The notes beneath the pieces are model-generated. The model worked only from the letters and a program-made list of their open reading frames with translations. It was not told the origin of the DNA and made no database searches. A DNA stretch of 64,000 nucleotides, taken from the NCBI RefSeq assembly GCF_000025845.1, contig NC_014014.1, positions 427,154 through 491,153 of the forward strand, written 5' to 3'. This stretch comes from Mycoplasma crocodyli MP145 (GTDB taxonomy: Bacteria; Bacillota_I; Bacilli_A; Mycoplasmatales; Metamycoplasmataceae). The translations under genes and the position numbers were made by a program. Positions 56,378 through 64,000 of this stretch are shown in pieces (position 1 is the stretch's first letter; every line of letters begins with the position of its first letter).

Positions 56378-57499
56378 ATGATGAAATATAAATATGTAAT
56401 GGTTAATGGAAAAATTAACGTTATGGATAAACCAGAAGATATAATTCGTCATTTAGATGTTGACGGAAACTTAATTGATAAGAAATACAAATCTCAATTA
56501 AGCAACGAACAACTAATTGAAGCTTATAAATGAATGGTTCTATCAAGACAACAAGATGTTTACATGTTGCAATTACAAAGACAAGGTAGAATGCTCACCT
56601 TTGCTCCAAATATTGGTGAAGAAGCATTACAAGTAGCAACAGCTTTTGCAATGGATAAGAAAAAGGATTGATTTTTACCAGCCTTTCGTTCAAATGCAGC
56701 TATGTTAGTTTTAGGAGTTCCAATCATTAACCAAATGATTTATTGAAACGGTAATGAAAAAGGATCGATTATGCCTAAAGATAGTAATGTTATGCCAGTT
56801 AACATTGTTATAGGATCTCAAATTTCACATAATGCAGGTGTTGCTTATGCAATGAAACAACAAAAAACAGGTGGTGTATCAGTTACATTTATAGGTAATG
56901 GTGGAACAACTGAAGGAGAATTTGCAGAAGGGGTTAACTTTGCAACCGTGCATGAATGACCCGCTGTATTTTGTGTCAATAATAACCAATGAGCTATTTC
57001 AACACCAAACTACTATGAAACAATTTCTTCAACTATAGCTGCAAAAGCACATGCATTTGGATGTGCCGGTGTTCTAGTTGATGGAAATGATTTACTTGCT
57101 AGTTATGATGTTATTAAAGAAGCAATTGATTATGCAAGAAAAGAATCTAAACCAGTTATAGTTGAATTTTTAACTTGAAGACAAGGACCTCACACTACTT
57201 CAGATAACCCAAGAATTTACAGAACTGAAGAACATGAAAAAGAAAATGAAAAATGAGAACCTATGCACCGTATAGAAAACTATCTAAAAAGCCAAAAAGA
57301 ACTTGATGATAGTAAAATAAAACAAATTTGAGAAGATGCATTATCTAAAGTTAAAACTACATATGAAGAAAGTATGAAAGATATTAAAACAAATATCAAC
57401 GATATATTTGACTATACATACGAAACAATAACAGATGAATTATTGGAACAAAAAAATGAAGCTATTAAATTTTGAAGCAAAATTGAAGGAGCAAAATAA
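56378..57499 (+). CDS. pdhA: Pyruvate dehydrogenase E1 component, alpha subunit
   Basis: 373 residues (372 if the second, adjacent ATG is used). Thiamine diphosphate enzyme that decarboxylates pyruvate. The TPP-binding signature is in VTFIGNGGTTEGEFAEGVNFATVHEWPAVFCVNNNQWAIS in shortened form (GNGGT, later NNN), and LTWRQGPHTTSDNP carries the phosphorylation-loop region. It overlaps pdhB by one base (TAATG). Seven TGA-Trp codons are read. Length is normal. Confidence 0.94.
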
Positions 57500-58497
57500 T
57501 GTCAGATAAAATTACAGTAAACAATATCCAAGCATTAAATAATGCTATTGATATTGCAATGGAAAAAGACGAAAAAGTTGTTCTTTTTGGAGAAGATGCT
57601 GGGTTTGAAGGAGGAGTTTTTAGAGCCACCGAAGGACTACAAGCTAAGTATGGAAAAACAAGAGTTTTTGATACACCTATTTCAGAAGCTGCAATAGCCG
57701 GTGTTGCATTCGGAGCTGCTGTTGCTGGGTTAAGACCTATTGGTGAAATTCAGTTCCAAGGATTTTCATATCCTGCTATGCAACAAATATTTACACAAGC
57801 TGCAAGAATAAGAAACCGTTCAAGAGGTAGATATACTGCACCAATGGTTATAAGAATGCCTATGGGTGGAGGAATAAGAGCACTAGAACACCATTCAGAA
57901 GCACTTGAAGCAATATATTCACATGTTCCAGGTGTTAAAGTTGTTATGCCTGCTTTCCCATACGACACAAAAGGACTATTCTTATCAGCTATTACCGATC
58001 CTGATCCGGTTATTTTCTTAGAACCAAAGAAAATATATCGTGCTGGTAAACAAGAAATTCCTGCTGGACACTATACGGTTGAAATTGGAAAAGCTAATGT
58101 TTTAATTGAAGGAAGTGACGTTACAATAGTTACATATGGAGCTCAAGTTCATGAAGTATTAAGTGCTATTAGAAAACTTAGAGCAGCTAATAACAATGTT
58201 TCAATTGAATTGATAGATTTAAGAACATTAAAGCCACTTGATACTAACACAATTATTGAATCAGTTAAAAAAACTGGAAGATTATTAATTGCTCATGAAG
58301 CAGTTAAATCATATTCAGTAAGTGCTGAAATAATGGCTCGTGTTAATGAAAAAGCTTTTGAATATTTAAAAGCTCCAATGATGAGAGTTACTGGTTACGA
58401 TATTACAGTTCCGCTTGCAAAAGGTGAACATTATCAATCGGTTAACGACGACAAAATAATTGACAAATTAAATGAGTTAATGGCTTTTAAATATTAA
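57499..58497 (+). CDS. pdhB: Pyruvate dehydrogenase E1 component, beta subunit
   Basis: 332 residues. Transketolase-like partner of PdhA. The family pattern VVLFGEDAGFEGGVFRATEGLQAKYGKTRVFDTPISEAAIAG and MPMGGGIRALEHHSEALEAIYSHVPG are present, with the C-terminal VTIVTYGAQVHEVL domain. It overlaps pdhA by one base. PdhC follows after 14 bases with an AAGGAG site. Confidence 0.95.
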   Translation: MSDKITVNNIQALNNAIDIAMEKDEKVVLFGEDAGFEGGVFRATEGLQAKYGKTRVFDTPISEAAIAGVAFGAAVAGLRPIGEIQFQGFSYPAMQQIFTQAARIRNRSRGRYTAPMVIRMPMGGGIRALEHHSEALEAIYSHVPGVKVVMPAFPYDTKGLFLSAITDPDPVIFLEPKKIYRAGKQEIPAGHYTVEIGKANVLIEGSDVTIVTYGAQVHEVLSAIRKLRAANNNVSIELIDLRTLKPLDTNTIIESVKKTGRLLIAHEAVKSYSVSAEIMARVNEKAFEYLKAPMMRVTGYDITVPLAKGEHYQSVNDDKIIDKLNELMAFKY

Positions 58498-58511
58498 TAT
58501 AAGGAGATATG

Positions 58512-59444
58512 ATGAAAATTAAAAGTACACCAATTGCTCGTGCTCTTGCTGCTAAATTAGGAGTAGATATCGAACAAGTTAAAGGAAGCGGAATTGATGG
58601 AAGAATTTTATTAGAAGATGTTCAAAATTTTAAAAACAATCCAACATCAACTCCTGTCCAAAATCAAAAAATTGAAGCAAGCGCTAATGTTGAAGCTGCT
58701 AAATCAGCTCCAACCGTTGCTCCAAGTAAACCAGTTTTTATAACTGAACCTCATAGCGAACCAATTGCTCCTATCAGAAAAGCAATCGCTAAAGCAATGA
58801 CAAATTCATGAAGTAATGTAGCTTATACAAACTTGGTTCATGAAATTAATATGACTAGATTATGAAATCTACGTTCATCAATTAAAGACATAGTGCTAAA
58901 AAATGAAAACGTTAAGTTAACATTCTTACCATATATAGTAAAAGCAATCGCTATTGCACTTAAAGAATTCCCTAAATTTAGTGCAAAATACAATGAAGCA
59001 AATAGCACATTAGATTATCCTGGTGTAATCAATGTTGGAGTTGCTGTTGATACAGAAGCAGGATTAATGGTTCCTGTAATTAAAAATGCTGCAACATTAA
59101 GCATTTTAGAAATTGCAAGTGAAGTATCTAGATTAGCAGGTGCTGCTAGAAAAAGAACAATCAAACCCGATGAAATGAAGGGTGCAGGATTTACCGTAAC
59201 TAACTATGGTTCAGTTGGATCATTGTTTGGAGTACCGGTAATTAATTATCCAGAATTAGCTATTGCTGGAGTTGGTGCTATTATTGATAGACCAATTGTA
59301 GAAAATGGAGCAGTTGTGCCAGGAAAAGTAATGTATATAACTGTCGCAGCTGACCACAGATGAATAGACGGTGCAGAAGTTGGAAGATTTGCTTCTAGAG
59401 TAAAAGAACTACTTGAAACACCTGAAGTATTAGGAGTATATTAA
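58512..59444 (+). CDS. pdhC: Dihydrolipoamide acetyltransferase (E2) lacking a lipoyl domain
   Basis: 310 residues. The protein starts directly with the E1/E3-binding domain (STPIARALAAKLGVDIEQVKGSGIDGRILLEDV, residues 3-36), then a Pro/Ala-rich linker (to about 80) and the catalytic domain with the active site TVAADHRWIDGAEVGRF. The usual N-terminal lipoyl domain is absent; it is found on pdhD. Of two adjacent ATGs, 58512 is preferred because AAGGAG lies 5 bases before it. It ends one base before the pdhD start. Confidence 0.93.
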
Positions 59445-59445
59445 T

Positions 59446-61299
59446 ATGTATAAGTTTAAATTTGCAGATATTGGTGAAGGACTGCATGAAGGTCTAGTTG
59501 CTGAAATATTTTTTAAAGAAGGTGATAAAGTAAATGAAGGTGACTCTCTTTTCTCAGTTGAAACTGACAAAGTTACATCTGATATTCCTTCACCTGTTTC
59601 AGGAATAATTAAATCAATTTTAATGAAACAAGGTGATACAATCCATGTCGGACAAGAAATTTTTGTAATTGATGATGGAAAAGATCATCCAGCAGAACCG
59701 GAAACCTCTAAGGCAACAAGTAGTGAACAAGGAGCTAGCGTTGTAGGAGAAATGAAAGTTAACAATGACTTAATTGATTTTTCATCACTTAACAATAAAG
59801 CAACTCCGGCAACATCAACAACTACTACAAAAGTTAAAGAATCTGAATATCAAGGAGAAACTGGAAAAGCCTATACAGGAGCTATAAAAGAAGAATTTGA
59901 TGTTATTGTAGTAGGATCAGGTCCTGGTGGATATTTAGCCGCTGAAGAAGCTGGAAAAAGTGGATTAAAAACTCTAATTGTAGAAAAATGAGCATGAGGT
60001 GGAGTTTGTTTAAATATAGGATGTATTCCAACAAAAGCACTTTTAAAATCTACTGAAGCTATTCATGAATTAGCACATGCAGATAAATATGGTGTAATTG
60101 CAAATCTTAAAGATATTAAAATTGACCAAACCGCAACATGAAAAGCAATTCACAAACGTAAAGAAGATGTCGTTAACAAAGTTGCTGGTTCAGTAAAAAT
60201 GTTAATGACTTCATCAAAATGTAAAATTTTAGAATCTGAAGCAAAATTCGTTGGAGCAAGAGAAATTGAAGTTGATGGTCAAGTTTATAGAGCCAAAAAC
60301 TTAATTATCGCAACCGGATCAAGAGCTAAAAAATTAAATATGATTGAAGGTTTTGATGAAGGTTACAAATCGGGCTATGTAATAACAAGTAAAGAAGCTA
60401 TTAATTACAAAACAAAATTACCTAAATCATTAGTTATTATCGGTGGCGGAGTTATCGGTGTTGAATTTGCTCAAATTTTTGCTCTAAGTGGAACAAAGGT
60501 TACAATCTTACAAAATTCAGATAGAATTTTACCAATGGCTGATGTTGATGTATCAAAAGAAGCAACTAAAGCATTAAAAGAAATGGGAGTTGAAATTATT
60601 TTTAACGCTCAAACAAAACAATTAAATGCTAAAAAAGAATTAGTCTATGTTCTAGACGGAAAAGAAGTTAAAATTAAACCAGAATTAATTTTAACAGCAA
60701 CAGGAAGAGGACCAGTCTCAGAAGGATTATCTGAAGTAGGTATTAAACTAGGTAAAAACCAAGAAGTTCTTGTAGATAACCACCAAAGAACAAATGTTAA
60801 AGGTGTTTATGCAATTGGAGATGTTACAGGACAAAATATGTTAGCTCACGTTGCATATGCTCATGCATTAGCAGCAGTGTTTGATATATTAGGTGATACT
60901 CAAAAATCAACATATCATCCAAAAGGTGTTCCTGGATGTATTTACATAAACCCTGAGATTGCTTTTATAGGTAAAACAGAAGTTGAAGCTAAAGCAGAAG
61001 GTAAAAACGTTTTTGCTTCTAAATACTTATTTGACTACCTTGGAAAAGCTATTGCTACAACACATACACAAGGATTTGTTAAATTGGTTGTTGACAAAGA
61101 ATACGGAGAAATATTAGGAGCAAGTATAGTTGGTGCAAATGCAACTGATTATATTGCTGAAATTGCTTTAGCTATGGAACAAGAAGTAACAGTTCATGAA
61201 CTAGCTCACACAATTCATCCACATCCAACATACAATGAAATCATTTGAGAAGCTGCAAGAAGTGCAAGCTTAAAACTAAGTCTTGAAAAAAGAAAATAA
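59446..61299 (+). CDS. pdhD: Dihydrolipoamide dehydrogenase (E3) with N-terminal lipoyl domain
   Basis: 617 residues. A lipoyl domain occupies residues 1-80, with the lipoylated lysine in VETDKVTSDIPSPVSG. A Ser/Thr/Ala-rich linker runs to about residue 140. The flavoprotein follows: FAD-binding VVGSGPGGYLAAEEAG, the redox disulfide in GVCLNIGCIPTKALL (Cys188, Cys193), NAD-binding VIIGGGVIGVEFAQIF, and the dimer-interface HELAHTIHPHPTYNEI. It regenerates oxidised lipoate and makes NADH. The lipoyl domain compensates for the one missing from E2. It is the last gene of the operon. Confidence 0.95.
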
Positions 61300-61393
61300 T
61301 AAGCATATTAAATGCTTTATATATTGAATATATAACTTATTAATAATCATTAAGTTATATATTTTTAATTTTCTACTAATAAGATATTAATTT

Positions 61394-61422
61394 TTGTAAA
61401 AAAGTAAAAAATTTGCTAAAAT
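61394..61422 (+). promoter_or_regulatory. Strong promoter of a candidate structured RNA
   Basis: TTGTAA (61394-61399) and TAAAAT (61417-61422) with a 17-base spacer and an extended TG one base before the -10 box (TGCTAAAAT). This is the best-formed promoter in the window, and transcription would start near 61429. Confidence 0.6.
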
Positions 61423-61428
61423 ATACAT

Positions 61429-61531
61429 GCGGCGTAAGCTGTATAAAAAGATGTAAAAGTCCTTATGGAATTCTTTTTATTATAAAATGTAAAAAATAAA
61501 TCGCAGAATTAAGGAGCAACGCTCCTTTTTT
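61429..61531 (+). ncRNA. Candidate structured small RNA of about 100 bases
   Basis: A GC-richer segment bounded by a consensus promoter upstream and an intrinsic terminator AAGGAGC-AAC-GCTCCTT plus T-run (61511-61531). The 5' end can form a short hairpin with a GTAA (GNRA) tetraloop (GCGGC-GTAA-GCTGT). An inner hairpin AAAGTCC-TTAT-GGAATTCTTT is also possible, and GCG at the start could pair with CGC near 61502. No open frame is present. The SRP RNA loop GGAAG and the tmRNA/RNase P cores are not seen. It could be an abundant mollicute-specific small RNA (an MCS4-like RNA is one possibility). Confidence 0.6.
61511..61531 (+). terminator. Intrinsic terminator of the candidate RNA
   Basis: Perfect seven-base stem AAGGAGC/GCTCCTT with a three-base loop, followed by a T-run. 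Confidence 0.8.
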
Positions 61532-61646
61532 CTTTGTTTTAAATAGGATAAATATAAAGTAATTTATATAACTTAAATGAAAATATAGTAAAAAATAAAA
61601 ATACATAACTCAGTAGAAGTTGATTTAATAATGATTTTTTTGTACA

Positions 61647-61668
61647 AAAAATACCAGAAGGTATTTTT
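61647..61668 (-). terminator. Terminator after the Pgi gene
   Basis: AAAAATACC (61647-61655) and GGTATTTTT (61660-61668) form a perfect 9-base stem about 55 bases beyond the pgi stop on the - strand, with a U-run. The 61532-61646 spacer is A/T-rich and shows nothing else. Confidence 0.65.
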
Positions 61669-61721
61669 AATGTATAAGAAACTTTTTTAAAATTAATTCA
61701 TGTGTGACAAGAACTTTAAAT

Positions 61722-62993
61722 TTACTTATGATTGATAAAAGGGTTTTCGCCAACTAAACAAGCATAATATATATTAAGATAATATATAAGAGCTATTAGA
61801 TTTCCCAATGTTTCTTCGCTATAGTCAGATAAAGAAATTTCAAGTATTTTAATATTAGCACTAAATGATGAAAGATAATCTCTAAAAACTACATAAGAAT
61901 CATTTTTTAATTTGTTAAGGGAGTTAATTTCAAGGTTATAAAAACCATCGACTACATCTACTTCTGAAGAAGGTTGATAGTCAATATCTTCACCGTCTAC
62001 AACAAAATAAATAATTGATTTATTTTTGTTTCCATCTATTAGCATTTGTCCTTGTGTATGAATATTTTCATTACCATAGAAACCTATCGAAACAATATCT
62101 CGAGAAATATTGAAAATGTTCTGGTTGAATAAATGAATATCTAATATGTTTTTTAGTCTTTTAGATTCTGATCCTATAATATTTAAATGAGTACGATCTA
62201 AGCCAAAATTATATAAATCATGAAATAAATTTGAAGCCAATTTAAGAGCTAAATTATTTTCTAAGTCAATACTTGTTGAATTAAGTGAAGTTTCTTTATA
62301 ACCTTTAACTAATTTTAGGATATCAACACCAATTAAAGCTAGTGGAAATAGTGTATTTTCAGTAAAAAAAGCGTTATTATCTGAAATATTATCAGGTGTT
62401 ACAAAAATGTTGTAAGGATTAATTTTAATATTTTTAAATAAATTAACGGTATGATACTTCCCTATTATAAAAATATTATTTTTTAAGAATCTTGGGCCTA
62501 AACTCGATTGTACATCAGCAAAAACTTTTTTAACAAAACTTGTAAAATATTTATTTTTATCAAGTTCGCCTAAAACAATAATTCCATAATTACGTTTTAT
62601 TTTTGAATTAAGATAATTGAGTTTTTGTTGCAACGAATCGGAAGATTCATAATGTTCAAAGAAAGTTATTTTTATTGAGTTTTTCTTATATTGATAAGAT
62701 TCTCCATATAAGAAATTTAAAGCAGATAAAATATTATTAATATGATATGAAGGAGCAAAAATAAAAAGTTCTTCAAGTCTATCTTCGCAATTATCTTGTA
62801 AGTTTTTACACATGTTAATTATTTTAGTTATCCCACTAATTGAGTAATTAAAAGCTATATCATTGAATTCCAAATTCTCAAAATCTACTATATTTTTACT
62901 TAGTAGATTTTTATTAATATCGATTAATTCATCTTGTATATTTGTATTATCATATTGGTGTGGGGTAAAATTAATTGATTTTGTTTTTATCAT
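61722..62993 (-). CDS. pgi: Glucose-6-phosphate isomerase, highly diverged
   Basis: 423 residues, no signal peptide. The family is recognised from spaced signatures: NPYNIFVTPDNISDNNAFFTENTLFPLALIGVDILKLVKGY (middle), LDRTHLNIIGSESKRLKNILDIHLFNQ, IHTQGQMLIDG, and the C-terminal YYACLVGENPFINHK matching the usual LGVNPFDQPGV end. Substrate-binding loops are much altered relative to common Pgi. The ATG at 62993 is chosen because GGAGAG lies 8 bases upstream; an in-frame TTG at 63008 is possible. It overlaps the upstream S1-like gene by 23 bases. Confidence 0.7.
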   Translation of the reverse strand: MIKTKSINFTPHQYDNTNIQDELIDINKNLLSKNIVDFENLEFNDIAFNYSISGITKIINMCKNLQDNCEDRLEELFIFAPSYHINNILSALNFLYGESYQYKKNSIKITFFEHYESSDSLQQKLNYLNSKIKRNYGIIVLGELDKNKYFTSFVKKVFADVQSSLGPRFLKNNIFIIGKYHTVNLFKNIKINPYNIFVTPDNISDNNAFFTENTLFPLALIGVDILKLVKGYKETSLNSTSIDLENNLALKLASNLFHDLYNFGLDRTHLNIIGSESKRLKNILDIHLFNQNIFNISRDIVSIGFYGNENIHTQGQMLIDGNKNKSIIYFVVDGEDIDYQPSSEVDVVDGFYNLEINSLNKLKNDSYVVFRDYLSSFSANIKILEISLSDYSEETLGNLIALIYYLNIYYACLVGENPFINHK

Positions 62994-63327
62994 TTTTGTA
63001 CTCTCCAATTAACTGATCAACACTATTTTTTAACTTTTTAAAATTTCCTTTAGTAGGATTTAAACCATACTCAAACGGACTTCTTGAAAATTGTGGATGA
63101 TTAAATTTAAATGAACCTGTACAATTATTTTTAGATTCACAAGTAAGAACTATAAAATTAATTTTTTCATTAATATTAAACATAAAGTTAAGTTTTGTAT
63201 TTTTTCAGTCAGTTATATCTTTTTTTAAAATCAAAAAATTATAACCATCTTTTGTTAATACAGTTATAGAATTTTCAGTTATATTTATTATGTTTCCAAA
63301 GGCAACATCATTAATTTTATAAGACAT
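62971..63327 (-). CDS. Small S1-like RNA-binding domain protein
   Basis: 118 residues. The N-terminal 75 residues resemble an S1/OB-fold: MSYKINDVAFGNIINITENSITVLTKDGYNFLILKKDITDW, then a KLNFMFNINEKINFIVLTC strand set. It is followed by a FNHPQFSRSPFEYGLNPTKGNFKKL segment and a charged tail. The similarity is structural and by eye. A TGA-Trp at residue 42 is needed. It starts after an A/T-rich spacer with no clear ribosome site, and its 3' end overlaps pgi by 23 bases, so the two are coupled. Confidence 0.6.
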
Positions 63328-63430
63328 AATTTAATTATAAATAAATTAATAAAATTTTATTATTTAATATGTTTTCCTTATTCGCCTATAACACAGGCAT
63401 TTTCAAATGCTTCAAATATTTTAATTAATT

Positions 63431-63477
63431 TATAATTAATCTATAAGCAAATAAATTATATAAGGAGAATATATGAA
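63431..63477 (+). promoter_or_regulatory. Promoter and ribosome site of the last gene
   Basis: TATAAT at 63431-63436 and AAGGAGA at 63462-63468, five bases before the ATG at 63473. The divergent gene on the - strand starts at 63327. Confidence 0.5.
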
Positions 63478-64000
63478 AAGATTACAATGTACATATGCAC
63501 CTCAAAAGAATAAAAAATATCCTTGATTTCTAAAACACCCAAAAGTAAAGGGTAATTTAGCAGCATTCAAAACCAGAGCAGAAGCAATGGATTGATATTT
63601 ACACGAGGGAATAGAATGTATATGTTGATTCCACAATGAAGAAGGTATCTGAGGTGGACAAATAGTTTCAGAAAAAGATGAAACAGCTGGAATGGAACAT
63701 GAAGTTATTGTTGATAACTTTGATGGTTCTATTGGTTATGTTGAAACTTGCTTAGAATTTCACATTAATCCAAGAAACTGACTACGTGATGAAACAAAAG
63801 CTAAAAATAGAGTAGCTAAAATCGAAGAAGATTACAAAAGATACTTTATGGAAGAAACGATTAAATACTTTCCAGCTGAAGATGACTACGAAAGACCTAA
63901 AAGAAAATCTAAAAAAGAAGTTGAACTTGATAAAGCAAAAGAAGATATTGAATTATTGATTATCGAATTAAGAAATGCTAAAAACAAAGATAGTTTAACA
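63473..64000 (+). CDS. Hypothetical protein, partial (runs off the window end)
   Basis: The first 176 residues of a protein I do not recognise. It has several Trp (mostly TGA) and Cys residues in the first 60 positions (KTRAEAMDWYLHEGIECICWFHNEEGIWGGQI), no signal peptide, and a strongly charged, coiled-coil-like region from about residue 115 (KAKNRVAKIEEDYKRYFMEE, then KRKSKKEVELDKAKEDIELL). The frame is still open at 64000. It looks cytoplasmic. Confidence 0.65.

Noticed and set aside
61429..61531. SRP RNA (ffs) or tRNA assignment for the RNA after pdhD
   Set aside because: The conserved SRP loop GGAAG...GCAGC is not found and no cloverleaf can be drawn.

Overview
The window comes from a mollicute of the Mycoplasma/Mycoplasmopsis type. 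The DNA is very AT-rich, genes are tightly packed and often overlap, and nearly every long gene contains in-frame TGA codons at positions where its family has tryptophan (genetic code 4). I cannot fix the species. No rRNA, tRNA, CRISPR array or transposase was seen.

Layout. (1) 0-3.5 kb, + strand: nusB, an unknown small gene, a frameshifted cysteine desulfurase (sufS), intact sufU, then a decayed C5-cytosine methyltransferase plus HNH endonuclease. (2) 3.5-10.4 kb, - strand: a complete F1Fo ATP synthase operon in the order I-B-E-F-H-A-G-D-C. (3) 10.5-15.4 kb, - strand: a YhcH-family protein, rmuC, and a surface-decoration block: licD and a LicC-aminotransferase fusion resembling PntC (CTP:2-aminoethylphosphonate cytidylyltransferase/transaminase), broken by one frameshift. 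(4) 15.5-29.6 kb: plsY, hisS-aspS, a DUF31 protease-like lipoprotein, trpS-thrS, a c-di-AMP cyclase with mgtE, and secA.

(5) 29.7-46.8 kb, - strand: the standout region, a glycosaminoglycan (hyaluronan/chondroitin type) scavenging operon of about 16 kb. A very large surface PL8 lyase lipoprotein (catalytic Asn/His/Tyr/Arg set intact) would cut the polymer to unsaturated disaccharides. A mannose-family PTS (IIA, IIB, IIC, IID) with a YajC-like protein would import and phosphorylate them. The GH88 hydrolase (ugl) would release the unsaturated uronate, and KduI, KduD, KdgK and KdgA would convert it to pyruvate and glyceraldehyde-3-phosphate. Two further members have no assigned role: a second 838-residue lipoprotein and a DUF2264 protein. 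An RpiR-family regulator lies just upstream. No sulfatase and no amino-sugar-phosphate enzymes are in the window.

(6) 46.9-56.2 kb: a second DUF31 lipoprotein, a DIP1984-like small protein, a candidate small RNA, and an island of hsdM-like methylase, an hsdS-like specificity gene with recombination-prone repeats, and a DUF262/DUF1524 (GmrSD-like) nuclease gene with no HsdR; then uvrC. (7) 56.4-64 kb: the pyruvate dehydrogenase operon pdhABCD, in which the lipoyl domain sits on E3 and not on E2; a well-delimited candidate structured RNA; a highly diverged glucose-6-phosphate isomerase with a small S1-like gene; and a partial unknown gene running off the end.

Feature calls rest on translated motifs and local context. 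Functions of DUF proteins, RNAs and promoters are inferences.
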